Position numbers and translations under genes: made by a program. From Acidobacteriaceae bacterium (lineage in GTDB: Bacteria > Acidobacteriota > Terriglobia > Terriglobales > Acidobacteriaceae): a stretch of DNA of 13,170 nucleotides. The stretch is from contig PLUJ01000149.1 in the NCBI GenBank assembly GCA_003165455.1, positions 1,898-15,067 on the forward strand, written 5' to 3'. This document shows, piece by piece, positions 1-7,707 of the stretch (position 1 is its first letter; each line of letters starts with the position of its first letter). Under the pieces are notes generated by a model. The model saw only the letters and a program-made list of their open reading frames with translations. It ran no database searches and was not told the DNA's origin.

Positions 1-31
1 TGAGATAGTCTTCTTTGGAGACAGTGATCAT
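1..31 (-). CDS. Partial 5' end of a DtxR/MntR-like metal-dependent repressor
   Basis: Only ten codons lie inside the window, read from the ATG at 31 down to base 1: MITVSKEDYL. This resembles the N-terminus of DtxR/IdeR/MntR-family repressors, which often begin with a short lead followed by a (S/T)xEDYLKAI helix of the winged-helix domain. That resemblance is from memory and ten residues is very little. Support comes from upstream: a perfect TATAAT (minus strand, 45-40) ends 8 nt before the ATG, with TTAACC 17 bp further upstream. The gene diverges from purD. If it is a DtxR-type protein it would use Fe(II) or Mn(II) as co-repressor and probably regulate itself. The remainder of the gene lies to the left of the window, so the identity is tentative. 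Confidence 0.42.
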   Translation of the reverse strand, partial: MITVSKEDYL

Positions 32-39
32 CTGGGAAG

Positions 40-68
40 ATTATACGACGGAGGTTAAGCGAGGTTAA
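40..68 (-). promoter_or_regulatory. Promoter of the DtxR-like gene with AGGTTAA direct repeats
   Basis: On the minus strand a TTAACC -35 (68-63) and TATAAT -10 (45-40) are separated by 17 bp, and the ATG follows 8 nt after the -10. The transcript would therefore start at or very near the start codon. The -35 and spacer contain GAGGTTAA twice (51-58 and 61-68) with a 10-bp period. AGGTTA is the half-site of the classical DtxR box, but here the two copies are direct, not inverted. An autoregulatory operator is an inference. Confidence 0.55.
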
Positions 69-81
69 CTCCGGATTGGGC

Positions 82-177
82 CAACTGTCGATTGCCAATT
101 GTCGGGCGGGGATTGCCGATCTCGGATTGAAGTGACTTGACGCCTGAAGACTGATGGTAATTGGCAGTCGGCAATTG
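82..177. repeat. Imperfect 20-bp inverted repeat between the DtxR-like gene and purD
   Basis: Arms at 82-101 and 158-177 match as inverted copies at 16 of 20 positions. In plus-strand RNA three of the four mismatches become G-U pairs, so 19 of 20 positions could pair around a 56-nt loop. The loop repeats similar GATTGCC/CGATCTCGG words. It could be a leader structure upstream of purD or a degenerate intergenic repeat. Confidence 0.5.
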
Positions 178-246
178 AAGCGCGATAATTGTTTCGCTTC
201 GGTTTGACAGTTTTTGCCGCTCTCCCCTAACCTTGATCTCTCTTCT

Positions 247-1521
247 ATGAAAGTTCTGGTTCTAGGCAATGGTGGACGCGAGCACGCGATGGTGTGGAAG
301 CTGCGGCAGTCGGCGCGGATATCGCAGCTCTATTGCGCGCCGGGGAATGGCGGAATCGCGGACGAAGCGGAATGTCTGCCAGTCGATTTGAAAAGTATGG
401 ATGCGATTGTGGAACTAGGTGAGAGGCTTCTGCCGGATCTTACAGTGGTAGGTCCTGAATTGCCGCTGACCATGGGGGTAGTGGATGAATTTGTGCGGCG
501 CGGATGGCCGGTGTTTGGTCCGACTAAGGCGGCGGCGCAACTGGAGGCGAGCAAAGGCTTCGCAAAGGAATTCATGCAGCGCCACCGCATTCCGACGGCG
601 GCGTATGCAATCTGCGATTCCAGGGATGAGATTAACGACGCGCTTGGTCATTTTTCCGCTCCCGTGGTGGTGAAGGCGGACGGACTTGCCGCAGGCAAGG
701 GCGTGGTGATCGCCGCGAGCAAGGAAGAAGCGGCGGGTGCTGCCGCTGACATGTTGAGCGGAAACATGGTTGGGGACGCGGGCATCAGAGTAGTGCTCGA
801 AGAATATTTGGAAGGGGACGAACTCTCGTTTCTGGTATTGAGCGACGGAGAGCGGATTGCACCATTGGTCGCCGCACAAGATCACAAGCGCGTGGGGGAC
901 GGCGATACAGGTCCGAACACCGGGGGTATGGGTGCATACTCCACCCCAGCCATCATCGACGACCAAATGCGCGGTTGGTTGGTCAACCATATTGCGAAGC
1001 CTGTGGTCGGCGGAATGAAGGAAGAGGGCGCCGAATACAAGGGTTTACTTTACTGCGGCCTCATGATGACTGCGCGCGGTCCCATGGTGCTTGAGTTCAA
1101 TTGCAGATTCGGCGATCCCGAGACGCAGCCGATTCTGGTGCGACTGGAGAGCGATCTGCTGGAGGCGCTCGAGGCGTCGATTCAGGGCCGCGTGAGCGAT
1201 GGAGATTTCAAGTGGTCGAATGACGCGTCGGTGTGTGTGGTGATGGCTTCCGGCGGATATCCGGGCGCGTTCGAGACGGGGAAGAAAATCACCGGGCTGG
1301 ATGCGGCCGGGGCGGTCGATGGTGTGAAAGTGTTTCACGCCGGCACCACAAAGCGCGACGGACAGTTCTACACAAGCGGCGGGCGGGTGCTGGGCGTGAC
1401 TGCACGCGCGGCAGACTTGCGGAACGCTGTGGAACGCGCCTACGAGGCATGTGGCAAAATTAGTTTTGATGGAGCGTACTACCGCAGGGATATTGCGGCC
1501 CGAGCATTCAAGAAGGGTTAA
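247..1521 (+). CDS. purD: Phosphoribosylamine-glycine ligase (GARS)
   Basis: Joins 5-phosphoribosylamine and glycine, with ATP, to form glycinamide ribonucleotide, the second step of de novo purine synthesis in the cytoplasm. The 424-residue protein starts MKVLVLGNGGREHA, the family's N-terminal dinucleotide-fold motif. It continues with the ATP-grasp segment KADGLAAGKGV (about 143-153), the diagnostic PNTGGMGAY (223-231), and the metal and phosphate motif EFNCRFGDPETQ (283-294). The length is normal for the family. The frame is open back to a TTG at 214, but those 11 extra codons look unrelated to the family, so the ATG at 247 is preferred. No Shine-Dalgarno sequence precedes it. TTGACA at 204-209 with a poor -10 (TAACCT, 228-233) may be its promoter. 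purE follows after 98 bp on the same strand, so the two are probably co-transcribed. Confidence 0.97.
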   Translation: MKVLVLGNGGREHAMVWKLRQSARISQLYCAPGNGGIADEAECLPVDLKSMDAIVELGERLLPDLTVVGPELPLTMGVVDEFVRRGWPVFGPTKAAAQLEASKGFAKEFMQRHRIPTAAYAICDSRDEINDALGHFSAPVVVKADGLAAGKGVVIAASKEEAAGAAADMLSGNMVGDAGIRVVLEEYLEGDELSFLVLSDGERIAPLVAAQDHKRVGDGDTGPNTGGMGAYSTPAIIDDQMRGWLVNHIAKPVVGGMKEEGAEYKGLLYCGLMMTARGPMVLEFNCRFGDPETQPILVRLESDLLEALEASIQGRVSDGDFKWSNDASVCVVMASGGYPGAFETGKKITGLDAAGAVDGVKVFHAGTTKRDGQFYTSGGRVLGVTARAADLRNAVERAYEACGKISFDGAYYRRDIAARAFKKG

Positions 1522-1571
1522 CGCGGCTACTACTTCGACTGCTATTTTTCTTATCATGCACGAAGCATCCT

Positions 1572-1604
1572 CGCGGCAACACACTCATCCAGCGCGGCAA
1601 CACA
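1572..1604 (+). repeat. Twelve-base direct repeat in the purD-purE gap
   Basis: CGCGGCAACACA occurs exactly at 1572-1583 and again at 1593-1604, a 21-bp period. The second copy ends just before the purE ribosome binding site. It may be a small local duplication; no function is evident. Confidence 0.6.
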
Positions 1605-1608
1605 TAAT

Positions 1609-1614
1609 AAGGAG
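1609..1614 (+). promoter_or_regulatory. Ribosome binding site of purE
   Basis: AAGGAG lies 5 nt before the ATG at 1620. It is one of only two strong Shine-Dalgarno sequences in the window and fixes the purE start. Confidence 0.8.
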
Positions 1615-1619
1615 AACGA

Positions 1620-2123
1620 ATGAGCAAATTATTGGTTTCGATTGTGATGGGCAGCGATTCCGATCTGGAAATAATGCGCGAGGCGGGGAAGGCACTCGAC
1701 GAATTCGGGATTGGTTATGAGATGGACGTAACCTCGGCTCACCGGTCGCCCGATCGGACCGCTGACTTCGCGCGCAAGGCTGCGGGGCGCGGGATTCAGG
1801 TGATCATCGCCGGCGCCGGCGGCGCAGCGCACCTTGCAGGAGTGATCGCTGCACACACCACGTTGCCGGTCATTGGAGTGCCCATTCCTTCGACGTCTTT
1901 GCAGGGGATGGATTCTTTGCTGGCGACGGTGCAAATGCCGGCTGGAATTCCGGTGGCTACAGTGGCCATTGGAAAGCCGGGCGCAACGAATGCTGGGATC
2001 CTGGCGGCGCAGATGATCGGATTGGGCGATGCTGCGGTTGCGAAGAAGCTTGAGAGTCATAAGGAGAAGTTGGCGCGGGGGGTGGAGGAGAAGTCGAAGA
2101 AGTTAAAGGCATCGATGGCGTAA
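1620..2123 (+). CDS. purE: N5-carboxyaminoimidazole ribonucleotide mutase
   Basis: Converts N5-CAIR to CAIR (4-carboxy-5-aminoimidazole ribonucleotide) in de novo purine synthesis. In class I organisms it follows PurK, which is not in this window. The 167-residue protein has the family signatures in order: MGSDSD (10-15), the SAHRSP active-site loop with His41 (39-44), the GAGGAAHLAGV phosphate-binding stretch (65-75), and the LPVIGVP, GMDSLLA and MPAGIPVATVAIG core. The SAHR loop and the length of about 165 residues indicate the bacterial class I mutase rather than the class II carboxylase. The C-terminus is an unusually lysine-rich helix (about 142-164). A clear AAGGAG precedes the ATG. It lies downstream of purD and converges on galU with a 20-bp gap. 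Confidence 0.97.
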   Translation: MSKLLVSIVMGSDSDLEIMREAGKALDEFGIGYEMDVTSAHRSPDRTADFARKAAGRGIQVIIAGAGGAAHLAGVIAAHTTLPVIGVPIPSTSLQGMDSLLATVQMPAGIPVATVAIGKPGATNAGILAAQMIGLGDAAVAKKLESHKEKLARGVEEKSKKLKASMA

Positions 2124-2143
2124 AGACGAAGTTGCCTAGGTCT

Positions 2144-3028
2144 CTACAGCTTCAATCCTTTTAAATATTCGCGGAACGGCTCGCCGAGATCTTCGCGCTT
2201 CAGCGCGAACTCTACCGTGGCTTTTAGGAATCCGAGTTTGTCGCCGGTGTCGTGGCGGCGGCCTTCATAAACGTAGGCGTACATTTTTTCTTTTTGCAGC
2301 AGCAGGCGCATGCCATCGGTGAGTTGGAGTTCTCCCCCCGCTCCGGTGGGTGTTTCGGCAAGCGCGTCAAAAATTCCGGGAGTGAGAATATAGCGGCCGA
2401 TAATGGCGAGATTGGAAGGCGCTTCTTCCAACTTGGGCTTCTCGATCATGTTCTTGATTTCGAACAATCGGTCGCCAAAGCGGCTGTCGACGGGCTTTAC
2501 GTCGAGGACGCCGTAAGAAGAAATCATTTCTCCTTCCACAACCTGAGTGGCCAGCACCGAACATTGTTTCTCGTTGAACACCTCGACCATCTGCTTAAGG
2601 CATGGGACCTTTGCGTCGATAACATCGTCCGCCAGCAGTACCGCGAAAGCTTCGTGCCCCACCATCTCGCGGGCCATAAGGACGGCGTGACCGAGGCCGA
2701 GCGCCTCTTTCTGGCGAACGTATGCGACATAAATCATGTCTGAGATGGAGCGCACGATATTGAGCAGATCGGTCTTTCCCCGCTCTTCAAGCATCCGTTC
2801 CAGTTCGTAGCTAACGTCGAAATGATCTTCAATCGCTTGCTTCCCGCGGCCGGTGATGATCAGGATCTGGTTGCAGCCCGAGGCCATCGCCTCTTCCACC
2901 CCATATTGGATAATGGGCTTGTCAACCAATGGAAGCATTTCCTTCGGTTGAGCTTTGGTTGCCGGCAGAAAACGAGTGCCAAGACCGGCGGCGGGGAATA
3001 CAGCTTTGCAGACTTTCATCTTCTTCAT
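2144..3028 (-). CDS. galU: UTP-glucose-1-phosphate uridylyltransferase
   Basis: Makes UDP-glucose from UTP and glucose-1-phosphate, supplying cell-envelope polysaccharides, trehalose and galactose metabolism. The 294-residue protein begins with the nucleotidyltransferase signature AAGLGTRFLPATKAQPKEMLP (about 13-33), followed by VDKPIIQYGVEEA, the ALGLGHAV substrate loop, LLADDV with the metal-binding Asp, IEKP, and GGELQLTDG near the C-terminus, as in bacterial GalU. The length matches the family. The start at 3028 (MKKMKVCKAVF) is taken. The second Met at 3019 is an equally good start, and neither has a strong ribosome binding site. It lies 102 bp downstream of mfd on the same strand, with no convincing promoter between them, so read-through from mfd is possible. 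Its 3' end faces purE. Confidence 0.95.
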   Translation of the reverse strand: MKKMKVCKAVFPAAGLGTRFLPATKAQPKEMLPLVDKPIIQYGVEEAMASGCNQILIITGRGKQAIEDHFDVSYELERMLEERGKTDLLNIVRSISDMIYVAYVRQKEALGLGHAVLMAREMVGHEAFAVLLADDVIDAKVPCLKQMVEVFNEKQCSVLATQVVEGEMISSYGVLDVKPVDSRFGDRLFEIKNMIEKPKLEEAPSNLAIIGRYILTPGIFDALAETPTGAGGELQLTDGMRLLLQKEKMYAYVYEGRRHDTGDKLGFLKATVEFALKREDLGEPFREYLKGLKL

Positions 3029-3130
3029 AGAGGCGGTCGTGGTTTGGTGGATGATGTCGATGACTGATGTTCAATGCTGATGTGCCGTGGCTCGGTCGAT
3101 TAGCTGGGCCAAACTGATTTTACCTTATGA

Positions 3131-6100
3131 CTATTTGGATGGCCCGCTAACGGATCGAAGCTCAGATGCATTTTCCATACTCGCCAGTTGCTCCAACACT
3201 GCGCGAAGCGCACGCAGTACTTCTTCCGCAGCGGTTGCTTTCAAAACGAATTTCAACATGCCGTCAGGCGTGAACTGCGCTCCGCGCTGGGACGATACGA
3301 ACCGAGCTAATTGCTCTGGATCGACGGCGGCGTTCTGCTGGAACTTGAGAGTGACGGAATCGCGCTTGCGCTCGATGGCGTTAACGCCGACGCGCATGCA
3401 TAGAAGTTTCAGCGAAGCGTAATCCAGCAGGTTGCGAACCGCCGACGGTGGCGGCCCATAGCGGTCCTGCAGTTCGCCGGCGACGTCACTGAGTTGCGAT
3501 TCCGTCTCGACCCGTGCAACGCGCTTGTACATCTGCAACCGCTGGTTTTCTTCCGGAACATAATCGGCGGGAATACGAATGTTAAGGCCCAGATTCAGTT
3601 GGGTCTCGGCTTCATCCGGCGCAGCTTCGCCTTTCATTTCGCGAACGGCACGCTCGAGCATCTGCGTGTACAACTCGAACCCAATGGCCTCAATGTGCCC
3701 GCTCTGCTCGCCTCCCAGCATGTTTCCGGCGCCGCGAAGCTCCAAATCGAGAGCGGCAATTTTAAATCCTGCACCGAGGTCGGAAAATTCCTTCAGGGCC
3801 GCCAGTCGCCGTCGGGCGATCGGCGTCAGTTCAATTTCTGACGGTAGCAGGAGATAGGCATATGCGCGTCGATTCGATCGTCCGACACGGCCGCGCAGCT
3901 GATAAAGCTCGGAAAGTCCGAGCCGGTCGGCGCGATTGATGAGAATCGTGTTGCACAGCGGGATGTCGAGCCCATTTTCGATGATCGTAGTCGAGACCAG
4001 GATGTCGGCCTCGTGATGCATAAATTTGAACATCACTTTTTCGAGTTCGCCCTCCGACATTTGGCCGTGACCCACGATGATTCGCGATTTTGGAACGAGC
4101 ACCTGAAGCTTTGCGGCGATCTCGAAAATCGTGTCCACGCGGTTATGAACAAAATAGATCTGCCCTCCGCGCTCCAATTCCTGTTCGATGGCGGATTGAA
4201 TGAGCTTCTCGTCCCAACTGGCAACAACGGTCTGAATCGCCATGCGATCTTTGGGTGGAGTTTCGATCACGCTCATATCGCGAAGTCCGACGAGCGACAT
4301 GTGTAGCGTGCGCGGAATGGGCGTGGCCGACATCGTGAGCACGTCCACCTGCTTGCGCATTTGCTTGATGCGCTCTTTGTGGCGCACGCCAAAACGTTGT
4401 TCTTCGTCGACGATCAGCAGCCCGAGGTCGGAGAACTGGATGTCCTTCGAAAGAATCCGGTGAGTGCCGATGAGAATGTCAATTTTTCCTTCTTCCGTTT
4501 TCTGCAGAATTTCTTTCTGCTGTTTCGGATTGCGAAAGCGACTGATCATCTCGATGGTGACGGGAAATGGCGCGAAGCGCTGTTTGAAAGTTTCAAAGTG
4601 CTGAAAGGCGAGCACCGTAGTCGGCGCAAGTACGGCTACTTGTTTGTTGTCATTGATCGCCTTGAACGCCGCGCGCATCGAGACTTCGGTCTTGCCATAG
4701 CCAACATCGCCGCAGAGCAGGCGATCCATGGGTTGCTCGGACTCCATATCGCGAATCACGTCTTTGATCGCCTGCGCCTGGTCTTCCGTCTCGTTGAATT
4801 CGAAAGCGTCTTCAAATTCGCGGAACCATTCATTCGCCGCCGGGAAGGCATGCCCAACGGCGGTTTTGCGCTCAGCGTAAAGTTTGAGAAGTTCGTCGGC
4901 CATATCTTTCATGGCCTTGCGCACGCGAGCCTTCGTCTTGGACCAGGACTGCGTGCCGAGATGACTGAGAACCGGCTTCGCACCTTCCGACGAACGATAT
5001 TTCTGTACCAGATCGAGCCGCGTCAGTGGAACGTAAAGGCGCGCCGCATCCGCAAATTCGAGCAGCATGAATTCGGCCGGACCATCGCCGTGATTGATTT
5101 CTTTCAGCCCTTGATATTGCCCGATGCCGTGTTCGACGTGGACTACGTAATCGCCGACTTGCAGATCGCGGAAGTCGGAGAGGAACGCCGATACTTTAGA
5201 TTTCGACCGTTGCGGCCTGGACGCGACCGCCTCCGATTCGTCGAATAAATCACGAGCGCCAAAAACCGCCAGATTCGCTTCCGGCAGCAAGACACCATCG
5301 GGAACATAAGCCGCAGCCAGCGTGGTGGTCAGTAGTTCGCCGGCAAAGTAGCTGGTCTCATCCGCATAGCTCTCGCCGCCGCGAGTGCGGGTTCCCAATC
5401 GGAAGGACACGTTGTATTCCGTAAATACATCCGCCAGCCGCTCGACCTCGCCGATGTTCGGTACCGCAAATAGCACGCGTTTGCCCTCGGCATTAAGCTT
5501 TTGTACTTCCTCGAGCATCGCCGGAATGGCGCCATGGAAGCGCGGCGACGGCTGCGTGAGAAATGAAACCTCTTCCCGATCGACACCGCGCGTAATGCCC
5601 AAATGCTCGACATCGGCTCCGGGAAGTGCGGATGTTTTTTCCACCCAGGCTTCCGGGCCCAAATAAAGATCTTCCGGCCTCACCAGATTGCCCACTCCGC
5701 TGCGCTCGTGAACTTCCGCAACCCGCGTCCAGAAGCGGTCAAATTCCTGCTGTAGTTGATCGGGCTCGTCGAGGAGCACCGCCGCGCGAGGAAGCAAATC
5801 AAAGATCGTGCTGTCCGCTCCGGCAACCGGGGTATAGAACTCCCAGCCGGGAAATACATTCAGCCCCCCCGCACGCAGCGCGGTTTCTACAATCTCCTCC
5901 GAACCAGAAATTCGCTTGCCGCTGAGCCTGGTATGAATTGCGCCGAGCAGATGCTCGCTAACCGGAGTCTCCGTAAGCGGAAGCAATAATGCTTCATCGA
6001 CGGGAGTCGACGACCGTTGCGATGCGGGATCGAACTTGCGAATGGAGTCTGGTTCGTCGCCAAAAAATTCAATCCGCAACGGACGGTCGGCCTCGGGCGA

Positions 6101-6685
6101 GTAAACATCCAGAATTCCGCCGCGAACCGCGTATTGACCTGGCATCTCCACCACATCGGTCGCAACGTAGCCTACAGTGTTGAGATGGGCCAGCAGGGAC
6201 TCGAGATCGAACGGCTCGCCGCGCCGAACCGTGCGGGCCAGATCGACGTAGTAATCGCTTGAGCGCAGCCGAATCGCCGTCGCCGCGATCGGGGAAACCA
6301 CAATCGATGCCGCTCCAGTCGCGATCTTCCACAATGCCGTGGCTCGCTCTTCCTGAAGCTCGGGATGTGGCGAAAGATTCTGAAAGGGCAGCACGTCGCG
6401 CGCCGGCAGCGAAACAATCGACTCCGGATCGCATGCGGAGGTCAGCTCGCAGAACCCGCGCAACACGGGAAGGAAGTCTTCGACGGTACGATTATCGTTA
6501 ACGACGAAGATGAGGGGCCGTCCTGCCGCGCGCTGCAACAGCACAAGCAGCAACGCTTTTGCCGTGGGCGTAAGGCCGGAGACACGTATCCGCCCCGTGC
6601 CATCTTTAAGGTGGGAGGCAACGCGCGCAAAGCCGGGAAGTTTTTCCGCGTCCACGAATAGATCGCGGACGAAGGGAAGAAGCAT
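3131..6685 (-). CDS. mfd: Transcription-repair coupling factor Mfd
   Basis: An ATP-driven translocase that pushes stalled RNA polymerase off damaged DNA and recruits UvrA. The 1184-residue protein carries the full architecture: a UvrB-like N-terminal module (about 1-350), the RNA-polymerase-interacting (CarD-like) domain around 505-575 (VGDYVVHVEHGIGQYQGL), and the RecG-like translocase. The translocase shows Walker A GDVGYGKTE (659-667), DEEQ (760-763), TMSATPIPRTL (784-794), TTIIENGLDIP (899-909) and QLRGRVGRS (929-937). A C-terminal UvrA-binding domain (about 1025-1150) follows. The length is close to the E. coli protein (1148 residues) and no frameshift is seen. No Shine-Dalgarno sequence precedes the ATG. 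A TAGAAT hexamer lies 8 nt upstream, so the gene may have its own nearly leaderless transcript besides read-through from the hydrolase gene 46 bp upstream. Confidence 0.98.
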   Translation of the reverse strand: MLLPFVRDLFVDAEKLPGFARVASHLKDGTGRIRVSGLTPTAKALLLVLLQRAAGRPLIFVVNDNRTVEDFLPVLRGFCELTSACDPESIVSLPARDVLPFQNLSPHPELQEERATALWKIATGAASIVVSPIAATAIRLRSSDYYVDLARTVRRGEPFDLESLLAHLNTVGYVATDVVEMPGQYAVRGGILDVYSPEADRPLRIEFFGDEPDSIRKFDPASQRSSTPVDEALLLPLTETPVSEHLLGAIHTRLSGKRISGSEEIVETALRAGGLNVFPGWEFYTPVAGADSTIFDLLPRAAVLLDEPDQLQQEFDRFWTRVAEVHERSGVGNLVRPEDLYLGPEAWVEKTSALPGADVEHLGITRGVDREEVSFLTQPSPRFHGAIPAMLEEVQKLNAEGKRVLFAVPNIGEVERLADVFTEYNVSFRLGTRTRGGESYADETSYFAGELLTTTLAAAYVPDGVLLPEANLAVFGARDLFDESEAVASRPQRSKSKVSAFLSDFRDLQVGDYVVHVEHGIGQYQGLKEINHGDGPAEFMLLEFADAARLYVPLTRLDLVQKYRSSEGAKPVLSHLGTQSWSKTKARVRKAMKDMADELLKLYAERKTAVGHAFPAANEWFREFEDAFEFNETEDQAQAIKDVIRDMESEQPMDRLLCGDVGYGKTEVSMRAAFKAINDNKQVAVLAPTTVLAFQHFETFKQRFAPFPVTIEMISRFRNPKQQKEILQKTEEGKIDILIGTHRILSKDIQFSDLGLLIVDEEQRFGVRHKERIKQMRKQVDVLTMSATPIPRTLHMSLVGLRDMSVIETPPKDRMAIQTVVASWDEKLIQSAIEQELERGGQIYFVHNRVDTIFEIAAKLQVLVPKSRIIVGHGQMSEGELEKVMFKFMHHEADILVSTTIIENGLDIPLCNTILINRADRLGLSELYQLRGRVGRSNRRAYAYLLLPSEIELTPIARRRLAALKEFSDLGAGFKIAALDLELRGAGNMLGGEQSGHIEAIGFELYTQMLERAVREMKGEAAPDEAETQLNLGLNIRIPADYVPEENQRLQMYKRVARVETESQLSDVAGELQDRYGPPPSAVRNLLDYASLKLLCMRVGVNAIERKRDSVTLKFQQNAAVDPEQLARFVSSQRGAQFTPDGMLKFVLKATAAEEVLRALRAVLEQLASMENASELRSVSGPSK

Positions 6686-6693
6686 GACTTTTA

Positions 6694-6699
6694 ATTCTA
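6694..6699 (-). promoter_or_regulatory. Possible -10 element of mfd
   Basis: TAGAAT on the minus strand ends 8 nt before the mfd ATG. I see no good -35 at 16-18 bp. The spacing resembles that of the DtxR-like gene and suggests a nearly leaderless mRNA. Confidence 0.35.
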
Positions 6700-6731
6700 G
6701 CAGGTGAAATTGAAGTGCGGCGGTGTGGCGT

Positions 6732-7628
6732 TTACAGCCTCAGCAGCGGCCTCGTAAGGCAGGTGGGCCCGCCGCCGCCATTCACGCACAATTCGCTCCC
6801 AGAAAAAGTACGCACATCAAACCCAGCTTCGCGCAGGCGCGCGTTTGTTTTCCGATTCTCCTCGATCGCCAGCAGCCGATTCTTTCCCAGAGCCAGCACA
6901 TTGCACGCGAGCGTCTCGCGCTCGGAGCGGTCGATTTCGATAAACTTGAATCCGCGCGCCTGGAGCAACTCAACCGTCTCCACAGCCAGCCAGGGAAGGT
7001 CGACCAGAGCGGTTCGCTCATCGAGCAGGCTGATCATCGACATCAAGTGCAGGCATTCGCCCGGACCCCCGCCATGCGGCAGTGGCGCAGATAGCACTTC
7101 AATCCCTCTGGGCGCGAGCAAGTCCCACATCTGCCGAATCCCTTCCGCATTCGTGCGGTATCCTCTGCCAATCAGCAGCGTCTTCGCATCGAGCCACACC
7201 ATATCACCGGCTTCCGCGGTGCCGGGCGCAATAATTTTAGCCTTCATCGGAATCGCTATGCGCACGCAGAACGCCCCGTGATGAGCGCCCTCCGGCATTC
7301 GATTCGTCTTTCCGGGACGCAATACGATCAATCCTTTATCCGTTGCAAAGGACGCGTCGTGTGCGTAAACCGCGTCGAGTGAGAGATCGTCTGCGGGAGG
7401 CAACTGGATCACCTCCGCTCCAGCCGCTTCCAATTCGTGGCACAGAGCCTCGTGCTGCGATTGTGCTGTGACAAAATCCGGTGCATGCGCGAACCCCAAC
7501 TCTTTCCAGCGAGCTGCGCGTTCCGGCTGGTCCCACCCTGCGCTGCGAGGAGAGCAGACTAATACTCGCTCCAGCGTGCCGACCATCGAATGTCCGTTGA
7601 AAGTATTATCGATCGCGGTCTCTGTCAT
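6732..7628 (-). CDS. Dimethylargininase-like amidinohydrolase (arginine deiminase superfamily)
   Basis: A member of the pentein-fold guanidine-modifying superfamily, closest in layout to NG,NG-dimethylarginine dimethylaminohydrolase, which yields citrulline and dimethylamine. The 298-residue protein shows the expected catalytic elements: YAHDAS with Asp91, EAGD (139-142), His194 in CLHLMS, and the nucleophile Cys290 in the C-terminal GGGGPTCLTRP. Related enzymes act on arginine, ornithine or other guanidino compounds, so the substrate is not settled. The frame extends to a TTG at 7643, but the ATG at 7628 is preferred. A GGGA stretch sits upstream of it. The gene diverges from the DUF427 gene with a 79-bp gap and is 46 bp upstream of mfd. 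No other arginine genes are nearby, so context does not identify the substrate. Confidence 0.8.
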   Translation of the reverse strand: MTETAIDNTFNGHSMVGTLERVLVCSPRSAGWDQPERAARWKELGFAHAPDFVTAQSQHEALCHELEAAGAEVIQLPPADDLSLDAVYAHDASFATDKGLIVLRPGKTNRMPEGAHHGAFCVRIAIPMKAKIIAPGTAEAGDMVWLDAKTLLIGRGYRTNAEGIRQMWDLLAPRGIEVLSAPLPHGGGPGECLHLMSMISLLDERTALVDLPWLAVETVELLQARGFKFIEIDRSERETLACNVLALGKNRLLAIEENRKTNARLREAGFDVRTFSGSELCVNGGGGPTCLTRPLLRL

Positions 7629-7695
7629 TATTGTTTCCCACAATCCTCAATGCGCTTCCAGACGAGCGCTGAATCGGCTGCGCCTTTCTGGAATC

Positions 7696-7701
7696 TATAA
7701 T
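7696..7701 (+). promoter_or_regulatory. Perfect -10 element of the DUF427 gene
   Basis: A consensus TATAAT ends 6 nt before the ATG at 7708, which places the expected transcription start at the A of the start codon. No Shine-Dalgarno sequence is present and the -35 region is weak. This predicts a leaderless mRNA. Confidence 0.6.
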
Positions 7702-7707
7702 GGCACT

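Noticed and set aside
214..246. Extended purD starting at TTG 214
   Set aside because: The extra residues do not resemble PurD proteins, which begin at MKVLVLGNGGREH; no ribosome binding site supports the TTG.
4361..5248. A 295-codon plus-strand open frame inside mfd
   Set aside because: It lies wholly antisense to the clearly conserved translocase region of mfd, has no recognisable motif, and is expected from codon bias in a GC-rich gene.
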